From JAGVSR01 sp033765145 (GTDB taxonomy: Bacteria; Pseudomonadota; Alphaproteobacteria; Rhizobiales; Hyphomicrobiaceae): DNA of 64,000 nt. The stretch spans positions 124,001 through 188,000 of the forward strand of contig JANRIH010000036.1 in the NCBI GenBank assembly GCA_033765145.1. Direction: 5' to 3'. Position 1 is the first letter of the stretch. Every line of letters starts with the position of its first letter. Positions 7,493-16,600 of this stretch are shown here, in pieces. A program made the translations under genes and the position numbers. The notes under the pieces are model-generated. The model worked only from the letters and a program-made list of their open reading frames with translations. It made no database searches and was not told the origin of the DNA.

Positions 7493-8932
7493 CTAGTCCT
7501 CGTCCGTCCCGTCGAGGTCGCCGATGCCGTGCCGCCTGAGCTTCGAATAGAGGCCCTGACGGCTCAGTCCGAGAAGCTCGGCCGCGGACGCGCGGTTGTC
7601 GCCCGTCAGCTGCAGCGCTGCCTCGATGCACAAGCGCTCGATGAGGTCGGTCGATTCGCGAACCAGCTCCTTCAGCGAAACGCGCCCAACGAGTTCGGTC
7701 AATTGATCGACCGAGCGGTGCAGCGTCGCCGTCCCATTGCCGGCGGTTTCGATGCGGCGGCTGGCCAGTCGGACCGTCAGCCCGAAACGCGACTGCTCCT
7801 CGCCCTCGATTGCGACCGCGGACACGTCGACATCTTCCTGGGCCCCGTACTCGCCGCGGACGGTCGTTGCGAAGTTTCGGACCGAGCGATGTTCGCGGAG
7901 CGTCTTGAACAGCACGTCGAGGTCGACCTTGTGCCGGCCAACCCAGCGGGCGAGGCTTTCGCCACGGACCTGCTCCTCGGTCGCGATCTGAGCTAGATCG
8001 AGAAAGGCCGTATTGGCCGTCACGATGCGCCGGTCCTGATCGACGACGACAAACCCGTCCGGCAGCTTCTGGATCACATCGAAAATGTCGGAACGGGACG
8101 CCAGCCAGCCTGAGGCGGCCGTGCTCGGCGGTGTCAGGCGGACGAGGAATTGGGCTGACTGGTCCTGCCGGAACATCGAGGCAGAGGCCACGAGATCAAT
8201 CTTGCCGTCGTCGCTCTGAACGCGGACGTCGTAGGCGCTGCCGACGGCGCGAACGGCGGCGAGATGCGCGTCGAGCTTCTGCTGGCTGTCTTCGTCGAAC
8301 AGCTCGATGAACGGCCGGTTGGCAAGCTTCTTGACTGAAATTCCGATCATGCGGCCCGCGGTCGGATTGGCCTCGACGATCCGAAGCGTCTGGGCATCGA
8401 CGATCAGGACGGCTTCGGATGAGATGCGGAACAGGAGACGGTAGCGGGTCTCGGCGTGGCGCAACTTGCCGTACTCGCGCTCGACGGTCTGCTGGGCGTC
8501 GACGAGACGATGCTGCAGCGCAGCAATCGCGCGGAGGTCGCGACCAACGGCGACAACGCGGCCGCTCGGTCCGATCTGCACAGCGGAGTAGCGCACCGGA
8601 ACATCGCCGCCGAGCTTGGTCGGATGGTTGACCTGGCGCCACCGCGGCAGAGCCTTGGACACGGCCTCCGCCAGAATTTCCTGAATTTTTTCACGGCTTT
8701 CGGACGTAACGGTGTCGATCCATCGCTGACCGACCCAATCACCGAAACCATCGCGAACCAGTTCTTCGCTGCCGAGCGCCACGTCGCGAATGATGCCTTT
8801 GGAGTCGATCACCAGTGCCACGTCTGACGCGGCTGTGATCAGCTTTGCGGCGGCATCCGCTTCGAGGTCTCCCAGCGTGCGCTTGGGAGCACGGAACTGC
8901 TCGACCAATCGCGAGGCGGGACGTATTTCCAT
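7493..8932 (-). CDS. ppsR: Photosynthesis gene repressor PpsR/CrtJ
   Basis: Transcriptional regulator that represses bch, crt and antenna genes under oxygen. 479 residues: an N-terminal PAS-like domain (about 25-130), a Q-linker helix (135-160), PAS domains at about 165-270 and 283-395, and a C-terminal Fis-type helix-turn-helix (about 433-468, with RASAAELLGLSRQGLYSKL). It contains a single cysteine, C435, in the helix-turn-helix, matching the conserved cysteine of PpsR/CrtJ; the second redox cysteine known from Rhodobacter between PAS domains is absent. It follows aerR by 36 bases on the same strand, so both are probably one transcript. Confidence 0.96.
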   Translation of the reverse strand: MEIRPASRLVEQFRAPKRTLGDLEADAAAKLITAASDVALVIDSKGIIRDVALGSEELVRDGFGDWVGQRWIDTVTSESREKIQEILAEAVSKALPRWRQVNHPTKLGGDVPVRYSAVQIGPSGRVVAVGRDLRAIAALQHRLVDAQQTVEREYGKLRHAETRYRLLFRISSEAVLIVDAQTLRIVEANPTAGRMIGISVKKLANRPFIELFDEDSQQKLDAHLAAVRAVGSAYDVRVQSDDGKIDLVASASMFRQDQSAQFLVRLTPPSTAASGWLASRSDIFDVIQKLPDGFVVVDQDRRIVTANTAFLDLAQIATEEQVRGESLARWVGRHKVDLDVLFKTLREHRSVRNFATTVRGEYGAQEDVDVSAVAIEGEEQSRFGLTVRLASRRIETAGNGTATLHRSVDQLTELVGRVSLKELVRESTDLIERLCIEAALQLTGDNRASAAELLGLSRQGLYSKLRRHGIGDLDGTDED

Positions 8933-8968
8933 GATCTCACAGAGACCTTCTGCTCTGGACCCGGTTGT

Positions 8969-9871
8969 TCAGGACCGCGCTGACCTTCGCACGGCATTTC
9001 GCAACTGCACAATGGCCTCACGACCATCGAGAACCGCGAAATCGGCACCAACGCGACCCGCGAGGTCGGTTTCGGTTTTCGCCAGATTCCCGCCGAGCAC
9101 AACCGTGACGCGATCGTTTGCAGAGGCTTTTCTCAATGCCTGGATAGCTAAGTTGATTTTAGGAAGCAACACAAGAGAGGCTGTAGAGATACCAATAACG
9201 TCATACCAATGGTGCGACACGATGTCGGGCAGCTCCTCGATGCGGGCCGGGGTCCGGACGGTGCACGACCAGCCCGCACAGCTCAGCATCCGTTCGAGGA
9301 TCAAGAGGCCGAACGTGTGGTCGTCCCCTGGAACGGGCATCAGAAGGATCCGATGCGCCGCCCGCTGAGGAAGCGGATCGCGGTTCAGCGTGACGGCCAT
9401 CCGATGGACGAACTGGCTCATCCGCGAGACACCGAGGGTGACATCGACGAAATCGCAGCTGTCCGCCTCCCACATCCGGCCCAGCATTTCGGCCGCCGGC
9501 GCGAAGAGACCCAGATAGATGTCATCGACGCTGGCACCCCGATCGAGCGCCGTCGTCACGATCGCCGTCGACCACTCTTCGTCGCCCTCGACCAGTGACC
9601 TGACGAACAGGGAAACATCGGCGGCCGCAACCGAACTCGCAGCTTTCGCACGCGGCGGCTCCGTCCGGCAGGGAATTCCGTGCGCCCTAAGCAGGTTCGG
9701 GATGACTTCCGACTCGAGCGTTCCGGCGATCGAATGCTTCTTGTTGCCGAACTCGATGCCGCTGGACGATCGCCGAAATGCGGGGCCGACCCCGCCCCGC
9801 GACTCGCGCCCTGACACCCTCCGCTCCGCGACTTGCTGAGACGTGTCGTCCGTCCGCCTGGAGCCGGTCAT
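8969..9871 (-). CDS. aerR: Cobalamin-binding antirepressor AerR/PpaA
   Basis: Partner of PpsR/CrtJ; in Rhodobacter, AerR/PpaA binds cobalamin and modifies PpsR activity in response to light and oxygen. 300 residues. The middle (about 85-180) is a helical B12-cap-like region with LFAPAAEMLGRMWEADSCDFVDV, and the C-terminal part is a Rossmann-like B12-binding domain with PGDDHTFG standing where DxHxxG is found. The GGAGG site 8 bases before ATG 9871 supports the start. It is transcribed away from bchF across a shared control region. The first 45 residues are low-complexity and poorly conserved in character. Whether it binds B12 by the histidine is inferred from the motif. Confidence 0.93.
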   Translation of the reverse strand: MTGSRRTDDTSQQVAERRVSGRESRGGVGPAFRRSSSGIEFGNKKHSIAGTLESEVIPNLLRAHGIPCRTEPPRAKAASSVAAADVSLFVRSLVEGDEEWSTAIVTTALDRGASVDDIYLGLFAPAAEMLGRMWEADSCDFVDVTLGVSRMSQFVHRMAVTLNRDPLPQRAAHRILLMPVPGDDHTFGLLILERMLSCAGWSCTVRTPARIEELPDIVSHHWYDVIGISTASLVLLPKINLAIQALRKASANDRVTVVLGGNLAKTETDLAGRVGADFAVLDGREAIVQLRNAVRRSARS

Positions 9872-10054
9872 GGGTTGTCCTCCGCGCCGACTATGCCACG
9901 TGGGCCTCGGACCGCCTGGTGGTCTTCAGCCCTCGGCACTCGACGATGAAACCCGGAAAGAGGTTCGATCTGTGGTTATTCTGCGTGCTGCTCTTGTCGA
10001 ACCTCAGGCCAGTAAATCACGAGACCCGTTCGAGGGCCATCGTGAACTTGCCGG

Positions 10055-10083
10055 ATTGAAGACCCGAACGCGGCGCTTGTAAA
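10055..10083 (-). promoter_or_regulatory. Candidate aerR promoter
   Basis: On the minus strand TTTACA (10083-10078) is followed after 17 bases by TTCAAT (10060-10055), a fair sigma-70-type pair. It would start transcription near 10048 and leave a leader of about 177 bases before aerR. The -35 hexamer lies inside the first PpsR-like palindrome, which would make it repressible. This is a motif-based guess. Confidence 0.35.
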
Positions 10084-10095
10084 GATTTTTTTACG
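10078..10095. promoter_or_regulatory. Candidate PpsR/CrtJ operator 1 (aerR/bchF)
   Basis: TGTAAA (10078-10083) and TTTACG (10090-10095) form an inverted repeat spaced as TGT-N12-ACG, one mismatch from the PpsR/CrtJ consensus TGT-N12-ACA. The A/T-rich centre is a run of T. It abuts operator 2 with two shared bases. Confidence 0.5.
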
Positions 10096-10111
10096 TCAAC
10101 CGCGGTTGACA
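10094..10111. promoter_or_regulatory. Candidate PpsR/CrtJ operator 2 with perfect 16-base palindrome
   Basis: Bases 10095-10110 read GTCAACCGCGGTTGAC, a perfect palindrome. With flanks it is CGTC-N10-GACA, one mismatch from the extended PpsR form TGTC-N10-GACA. The right arm contains TTGACA on the plus strand and the left arm TTGACG on the minus strand, so an occupied site would block promoters in both directions. Confidence 0.55.
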
Positions 10112-10188
10112 TTTCAGTCTGCCCAGATCAGTGTCCGACCGTGGCCGCGAGCAAAATTGCCGCAGACCACGCGGGGAGCACGACCGCG

Positions 10189-10698
10189 ATGGGCAAGTCA
10201 GTACAAGGCCAAAAAAGGCCGAAAGCCCTCTACTCGGTTGAAGAGCGTCAGCGGCGGGACCGCTCGCCCTGGACCACCGTGCAGGCCGTTCTCGCTCCCG
10301 TTCAATTCATCGTGTTCCTGATCAGCCTCTGGCTCGTCGTTCGCACTCTCGCGACCGGCGAGGGCGAGACGGCAGCCACCATCTCGATCGTGATCAAAAC
10401 GCTGACGCTCTACACGATCATGATCACGGGCTCGATCTGGGAGAAGGACGTCTTCGGCAAGTACCTCTTCGCCGATGCCTTCTTCTGGGAGGACGTGTTC
10501 AGCATGCTCGTCCTCGCGCTGCATACGGCCTATCTCGTTGCTCTTTTCACAGGAGCGCTCGACACGACGGGCCAGATGTGGCTCGCGCTCGCCGCTTACG
10601 CTGCCTACGTCATCAACGCCGGACAATTCGTCTGGAAGCTCCGCATGGCCCGCCTCGAAGGCGCCGGTCAGACCCAGGCAGTGGGAGCGCATGGATGA
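10189..10698 (+). CDS. bchF: 3-vinyl bacteriochlorophyllide hydratase (BchF)
   Basis: Adds water to the C3-vinyl group of (bacterio)chlorophyllide a to give the hydroxyethyl form, on the branch to bacteriochlorophyll a. 169 residues from ATG 10189, chosen because GGGGAG lies about 11 bases upstream; a GTG at 10141 in frame has no such site. It is a membrane protein with about four hydrophobic segments and the characteristic stretches LYSVEERQRRDRSPWT near the start and GSIWEKDVFGKYLF and FFWEDVFSMLVLALH in the middle. It is the first gene of the long rightward operon and overlaps bchN by ATGA. Confidence 0.95.
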   Translation: MGKSVQGQKRPKALYSVEERQRRDRSPWTTVQAVLAPVQFIVFLISLWLVVRTLATGEGETAATISIVIKTLTLYTIMITGSIWEKDVFGKYLFADAFFWEDVFSMLVLALHTAYLVALFTGALDTTGQMWLALAAYAAYVINAGQFVWKLRMARLEGAGQTQAVGAHG

Positions 10699-11990
10699 CG
10701 GGACCGCTTTCATCGGGCGCCGTCACGGCGCATGGATGCGGATCGCAGGAGCGCCCGATCCTGCGCGAGCGCGGTCAGCGTGAAGTGTTCTGCGGTCTCA
10801 CCGGAATCGTCTGGCTCCACCGCAAGATTCAAGACGCCTTCTTTCTCGTCGTCGGCTCGCGTACCTGCGCACATCTCGTCCAATCGGCTGCCGGGGTCAT
10901 GATCTTCGCCGAGCCGCGTTTCGCGACGGCGATCATCGACGAGCGGGATCTCGCCGGGCTCGCTGACGCCAATGCCGAGCTCGATCGCGTCGTCACGCGC
11001 CTCATCGAGCGGCGGCCCGACATCCGCATGCTGTTCCTGGTCGGATCGTGCCCGTCAGAAGTTATCAAGCTCGATCTCTCGCGGGCCGCGGCGCGGCTCT
11101 CGGCGCAACTTGCGCCCCGCGTCCGAATTCTCAACTATTCCGGCAGCGGCATCGAGACGACGTTCACGCAAGGAGAGGACGCCTGCCTCGCCGCGCTGGT
11201 GCCGGAACTGCCCGCCGCCGACGACCGTGCGCCGCCGCAGCTCCTCGTCGCCGGCGCGCTCGCCGATATCGTCGAGGATCAGTTCCGCCGGCACTTTGCG
11301 GCGCTCGGCCTCGACGACGTCGCGTTCCTGCCGCCGCGCCGCTCGACCGAACTTCCCGCGATCGGGCCCAATACACGCGTGCTCCTCGCGCAGCCATTTC
11401 TTACGGACACGCTGCGCGCACTCGAGGGCCGAGGCGGGCGTCACATTCCGGCACCATTTCCGATGGGGGTCGAGGGCACATCGGCATGGCTCTCGGCGGC
11501 AGCGGACGCCTTCGGTATCGCTCCCGCGCACACCGAGCGCGTTCTTGCCCCACTGGCCTCTCGCGCACGAAAGGCTCTCGAGCCGCATCGGTTCCGGCTC
11601 AATGGAAAGCGCATCTTCTTCTTTCCCGACAGCCAACTCGAAATTCCGCTCGCGCGCTTTCTCGCGACCGAACTTGGGATGCAGCCAATCGAAGTCGGGA
11701 CGCCCTATCTCAACAAGCAGCTGATGGCGCCCGAGATCGCGCGGCTTCCCGCCGATACGCTGTTGAGCGAAGGCCAGGACGTCGAGAGGCAACTGGATCG
11801 TTGCACCGCCGCCAATCCCGACATCGTCGTCTGCGGACTTGGTCTGGCCAACCCCCTCGAAGCCCGCGGTATCACGACGAAATGGTCGATCGAGCTTCTG
11901 TTCTCGCCCGTGCAGGGCTTCGAGCAGGCGCCGGATCTCGCCGAACTCTTCGCGCGGCCGCTGGTGCGCCGCACGCGATTGGAGGTGTGA
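10695..11990 (+). CDS. bchN: Dark-operative protochlorophyllide reductase subunit N (BchN)
   Basis: Together with BchB it forms the NB catalytic component of the light-independent, nitrogenase-like protochlorophyllide reductase. 431 residues from ATG 10695, which overlaps the bchF stop. The three cysteines that hold the NB [4Fe-4S] cluster on this subunit are visible as C33 (EVFCGLTG), C58 (GSRTCAHL) and C119 (VGSCPSEVIKLDL). The C-terminal GLANPLEARGITTKWSIE is also family-typical. A farther upstream frame extension is arginine-rich and overlaps bchF entirely, so it is not used. The enzyme is oxygen-sensitive, at least in its BchL component. Confidence 0.97.
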   Translation: MTGPLSSGAVTAHGCGSQERPILRERGQREVFCGLTGIVWLHRKIQDAFFLVVGSRTCAHLVQSAAGVMIFAEPRFATAIIDERDLAGLADANAELDRVVTRLIERRPDIRMLFLVGSCPSEVIKLDLSRAAARLSAQLAPRVRILNYSGSGIETTFTQGEDACLAALVPELPAADDRAPPQLLVAGALADIVEDQFRRHFAALGLDDVAFLPPRRSTELPAIGPNTRVLLAQPFLTDTLRALEGRGGRHIPAPFPMGVEGTSAWLSAAADAFGIAPAHTERVLAPLASRARKALEPHRFRLNGKRIFFFPDSQLEIPLARFLATELGMQPIEVGTPYLNKQLMAPEIARLPADTLLSEGQDVERQLDRCTAANPDIVVCGLGLANPLEARGITTKWSIELLFSPVQGFEQAPDLAELFARPLVRRTRLEV

Positions 11991-11991
11991 G

Positions 11992-13602
11992 GTGCAGCTC
12001 ACGCTCTGGACATACGAAGGTCCACCGCACATCGGGGCGATGCGCGTGGTCACAGCGATGCGCGACATCCACTATGTGCTGCATGCGCCGCAAGGCGACA
12101 CGTACGCCGATCTCCTGTTCACGATGATCGAGCGTCGCAAGCAACGACCGCCCGTCACCTACACGACATTCCAAGCCCGCGATCTCGGCGGCGATACGGC
12201 CGAGCTGTTCAAGTCCGCCGCGCGCGACGCTTACGAGCGCTTCAGGCCGAGCGCGCTCCTCGTCGGTGCTTCGTGCACGGCCGAGCTCATTCAGGACGAT
12301 CCCGGCGGATTGGCGAAAGCGCTTGGGCTTCCCGTCCCGGTCGTCGCGGTCGAACTTCCGGCCTACACGAAGAAAGAGAACTGGGGTGCCGCCGAGACTT
12401 TCTATCAGCTCGTGCGCGCGTTCGCCGGCCCGAAAGCGCCGCGGGCCGGAACCAAGCGGACGCCGCGCGCGGCCGGCTCCACACCCACCTGCAATATTCT
12501 CGGGCCGACGGCGCTCGGCTTCCGCAATCGCGACGACGTCGCGGAGATCACGCGGCTCCTCGAAGCGCTCGGCGTCGAGATCAACGTGACCGCGCCGCTC
12601 GGCGCGGCTCCCGCGGACCTCGCACGTCTTGGCGATGCAGACTTCAACGTCGTGCTCTATCCCGAGATCGCCAATCCGACGGCGTCCTGGCTGCAGCGCA
12701 CGTTCGACCAGCCGAGCGTCAAGGTCGTCCCGATCGGCACGATCGCGACGCGCGCCTTCATCGAGGCCGTCGCACAGATCGCTGGTATCGACCCCTCACC
12801 CTTGCTTGCGAGCCAAGGTTCGCGCCTCCCCTGGTACTCGCGCAGCGTCGACAGCACCTACCTCACCGGCAAGCGTGTCTTCATTTTCGGAGATGCGACG
12901 CATGCCATCGCGGCAGCCAGGGTCGCATCCGCCGAACTCGGCTTCTCGGTCGTCGGGCTCGGTACCTATTCGCGCGAACTCGGACGCGAAGTGCGCGAAG
13001 CGGCGGCCAGCTACGGGCTCGAGGCGCTCATCACCGACGACTATCTCGAGGTCGAGGCCAAGGTGCAGGAGCTGCAGCCAGAACTGGTGCTCGGCACGCA
13101 GATGGAACGGCATATCGCGAAGCGGCTCGGCATTCCCTGTGCGGTCATCTCTTCGCCCGTCCACGTGCAGGACTTCCCCGCACGGACGTCGCCACAAATG
13201 GGTTTCGAAGGCGCCAACGTGCTTTTCGATACCTGGGTTCATCCCCTGATGATGGGGCTCGAGGAGCATCTCATTCAGATGTTCCGCGACGATTTCGAAT
13301 TCCACGAGGGCCGGGCGCCGTCGCATCTCGCGTCGGTCACGCCACACCCGACGGCGGGGGAGACCGGTCCTCACCCTGCCGACATGCCGCAGTCTGAGGT
13401 CCAGGCGGGGGCACAGGTGATCGCGGACGTCGCGGCAGTCGACGCCCGCTGGTCGCAAGAAGCCGAGAAAGAGCTTTCGAAAATCCCCTTCTTCGTCCGC
13501 GGCAAGGCGCGGCGGAACACGGAACGCTACGCGCGCGAGCGCGGTGTGGAGACGATCACAATCGAGACCCTCTATGATGCGAAGGCCCACTACAGCCGGT
13601 GA
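11992..13602 (+). CDS. bchB: Dark-operative protochlorophyllide reductase subunit B (BchB)
   Basis: Second half of the NB component; it binds protochlorophyllide and supplies the unusual aspartate ligand of the NB cluster. 536 residues from GTG 11992, which has GGAGG six bases upstream, inside the end of bchN. The N-terminus MQLTLWTYEGPPHIGAMRV matches the family, and the aspartate of HAPQGD falls at residue 36, the position of the known Asp ligand. Further family features are LVGASCTAELIQDDP and the C-terminal helical domain ending near WSQEAEKELSKIPFFVRGKAR. It overlaps bchH by about 29 bases. Confidence 0.97.
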   Translation: MQLTLWTYEGPPHIGAMRVVTAMRDIHYVLHAPQGDTYADLLFTMIERRKQRPPVTYTTFQARDLGGDTAELFKSAARDAYERFRPSALLVGASCTAELIQDDPGGLAKALGLPVPVVAVELPAYTKKENWGAAETFYQLVRAFAGPKAPRAGTKRTPRAAGSTPTCNILGPTALGFRNRDDVAEITRLLEALGVEINVTAPLGAAPADLARLGDADFNVVLYPEIANPTASWLQRTFDQPSVKVVPIGTIATRAFIEAVAQIAGIDPSPLLASQGSRLPWYSRSVDSTYLTGKRVFIFGDATHAIAAARVASAELGFSVVGLGTYSRELGREVREAAASYGLEALITDDYLEVEAKVQELQPELVLGTQMERHIAKRLGIPCAVISSPVHVQDFPARTSPQMGFEGANVLFDTWVHPLMMGLEEHLIQMFRDDFEFHEGRAPSHLASVTPHPTAGETGPHPADMPQSEVQAGAQVIADVAAVDARWSQEAEKELSKIPFFVRGKARRNTERYARERGVETITIETLYDAKAHYSR

Positions 13603-16600
13603 CACGGCGCTCAAGTTCGTGATCGTGACGCTGGACAGCCATCTGGCCAGCGCGATCGACCGCGCGGTGAGCGACCTTGCGTCGGATCTGCCGGGCTTGA
13701 AGCTCGTTCTCCACGCGGCGGCCGAGTGGGCGGAAGACCCGGAGGCACTCCAGCGATGCCTCGCCGACATCGCGGACGCGGACATCATCGTCGCGACGAT
13801 GCTGTTCATGGACGATCACATCCAGGCCGTCCTGCCCGCGCTCAAGGCCCGCCGTGACAGTTGCGATGCGATCATCGGGTGCCTGTCGGCCGAGGAGGTC
13901 GTCAAAGTCACGCGCATGGGCGGCTTCCGCATGGACAAGGCGGACAGCGGGATCGTCGCGCTTCTGAAGCGCCTCCGTGGCAGCTCGAAGAAAACCGGCG
14001 ACTGCCGGGCGTCGGGCGCCAAGCAGATGGCGATGCTTAGGCGGCTGCCGAAGATCCTGCGGTTCATTCCCGGCAGCGCCCAGGACGTTCGCGCCTATTT
14101 CCTGACGCTGCAATATTGGCTCGCGGGCTCGGACGACAACGTCGGCAATATGGTGCGCTTCCTGATCGATCGCTATGCCGACGGCTCGCGGCGGGGATTG
14201 CGCGGCACGGTGCGGTCTCGCGCGCCGACGGAATATCCCGACGTCGGGCTCTATCATCCCGCACTCGCGGACCGCGTGACGGTCGATGCACATGCGCTTC
14301 CCCGGCAGTCCCAGCGGAAGGGCCGCGTCGGGCTTCTCGTCATGCGCAGCTACGTGCTCGCCGGCAACACGCGGCACTATGACGGCGTCATCGCCGCGCT
14401 CGAAGCGCAGGGTCTCGACGTCGTGCCGGCCTTCTCCGCCGGTCTCGACGCGCGGCCGGCAATCGAGAACTACTTCCGCCGGGACGGCGTGACGACCATC
14501 GACGCGCTCGTTTCGCTCACAGGTTTTTCACTCGTCGGTGGGCCGGCCTACAACGATGCCGCGGCGGCTGCGGAAACGCTCTCCGCGCTCGACGTTCCCT
14601 ATCTCGCGGCCCACGCGATCGAGTTCCAGACGCTGGAGCAGTGGGGCGGGTCCGATCGGGGTCTGATGCCCGTCGAGGCGACGATCATGGTCGCCATTCC
14701 CGAGATCGACGGCGCCACGAACCCGATCGTCTTCGGCGGTCGCGTCGATGGTGCAGGCCGCGCATGCCAAGGCTGCAACCGGGGTTGCGTCTTCGACAGC
14801 GGACCGGATCGCAACATGCACGGCTGTCCGGATCGCGCCGAGATGCTGGCCGCGCGTGTCGCGAAACTCGTCACGCTCAGGCGCCGGACTCGTGCCGAGC
14901 GAAAGATCGCGGCCGTCATCTTCAATTTCCCGCCGAACGCAGGCTCGACGGGAACGGCGGCATTCCTGTCCGTTTTCGAGTCCCTCTTCAACACGATGAG
15001 CGCGATGAAAGACGCGGGATACCGCGTGGACGTCCCGGCGGACGTCGATGCGCTTCGCGCGCGCGTGCTCGAAGGCAACTCCTACGAGAAGGGGACCGTC
15101 GCGAACGTCGCTGCGTCCGTTTCAACGGATACTCACGTGCGCCGACAGCGCTGGCTCAAGGAGATCGAAACCCAGTGGGGTTCGGCGCCTGGCAAGCATC
15201 AGACCGACGGACGCCAGATCCACGTGCTCGGCGCGATGTTCGGCAATCTCTTTGTCGGCGTGCAGCCAGCCTTCGGATACGAAGGCGATCCGATGCGGCT
15301 GCTGTTCGAGAAGAATTTCGCGCCCACGCACGCCTTCGCTGCGTTCTACCGATATATCGCCCAGGACTTCGGCGCGGATGCCGTGCTGCATTTCGGAACA
15401 CATGGCGCGCTCGAATTCATGCCCGGGAAGCAAGCGGGACTTTCGGGCCGCGATTGGCCAGACCGGCTCATCGGCGATCTGCCGAACATCTATCTCTACG
15501 CCGCGAACAATCCGTCAGAGGGCACGATCGCCAAGCGGCGATCCGCAGCGACGCTCGTCAGCTATCTGACACCGCCGATCGCCAATGCGGGTCTCTATCG
15601 AGGCCTTGTCGATCTCAAGGCGACACTCGAACGCTATCGCGGACTGGCACCCGAACAGGCGGAAGAACGCGCCGACATCGCGCAACTGCTCCAGGCCCAG
15701 GCGAGCGGCCTCGATCTCGCGCCGGCAGAGCCGATGTGGGAGATGGCGGAGCTCGACGGCCAAGCCCAAGCGCTCTGGGACCGGATCCTCGAACTCGAGT
15801 ACACGCTCATTCCGAACGGCATGCACGTCGTCGGCAAAGCCATGAGCGAAGCGGAACGCGCGGATTTGCTGACAGCGGCGGCGGAAGCGACCCACGGGAT
15901 TGCACTTCCGCGCGACGCCGCGGACGCGATTGCGCGCGGCATGAAGCCGGAACAGGTCGTCCGGCTTTCGGCGGGAACATCGGCCCTCGCGCTCAAGACG
16001 GCGCAGGATCTCGCAGAGACCAATCGGTTGCTGTCAGAAGATACCGAGATCGCGGCACTGCTCCGCGCGCTCGATGGGCGCTTCGTACCGCCCGCGCCTT
16101 CCGGCGATCTCATCCGGACGCCGACCATTCTGCCGACGGGCCGCAACCTGCATGGTTTCGATCCGTTCAAGATCCCGAGCGCCTACGCTCTGGCCGATGG
16201 AGCACGGCAGGCGCAACGGCTCATCGAGCGGCATATGGCCGACGGCCATGGACTGCCTCAAAGCGTGGCGCTCGTGCTCTGGGGCACGGACAATCTCAAG
16301 ACGGAAGGCGGGCCCATTGCCCAGGCGCTCGCCCTCATGGGTGCCGCACCGCGATTCGACGGATACGGCCGGCTGTGCGGCGCCGAGCTCGTCCCGCTCG
16401 AAACTCTCGGTCGGCCGCGGATCGATGTCGTCGTCACGCTTTCGGGAATTTTCCGCGATCTCCTGCCGCTGCAGACGAAGCTTCTTGCGGAGGCCGCTTA
16501 TCTGGCGGCGACGGCCGACGAGCCGGTCGAGTGGAACTTCGTTCGGCGACACACGCTCGCTCATTGCGCGGAGACCGGCGCCGACATGGAAACGGCGGCG

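Larger units (their letters stand above)
9872..10188. other. Divergent aerR / bchF control region, no gene
   Basis: 317 bases without a credible gene. Bases 9872-10054 look like an untranslated leader for aerR, where I see no strong hairpin. Bases 10055-10111 carry a minus-strand promoter-like pair and two abutting PpsR-like palindromes, annotated separately. A TTGACA at 10106-10111 could be the -35 for bchF, but the hexamer 17 bases on (CAGTGT) is a poor -10. An in-frame GTG at 10141 could extend bchF upstream by 16 residues but lacks a ribosome-binding site. Confidence 0.7.

Noticed and set aside
10141..10188. GTG start giving a 16-residue longer BchF
   Set aside because: No ribosome-binding site and no family similarity in the extra residues; ATG 10189 has GGGGAG upstream.
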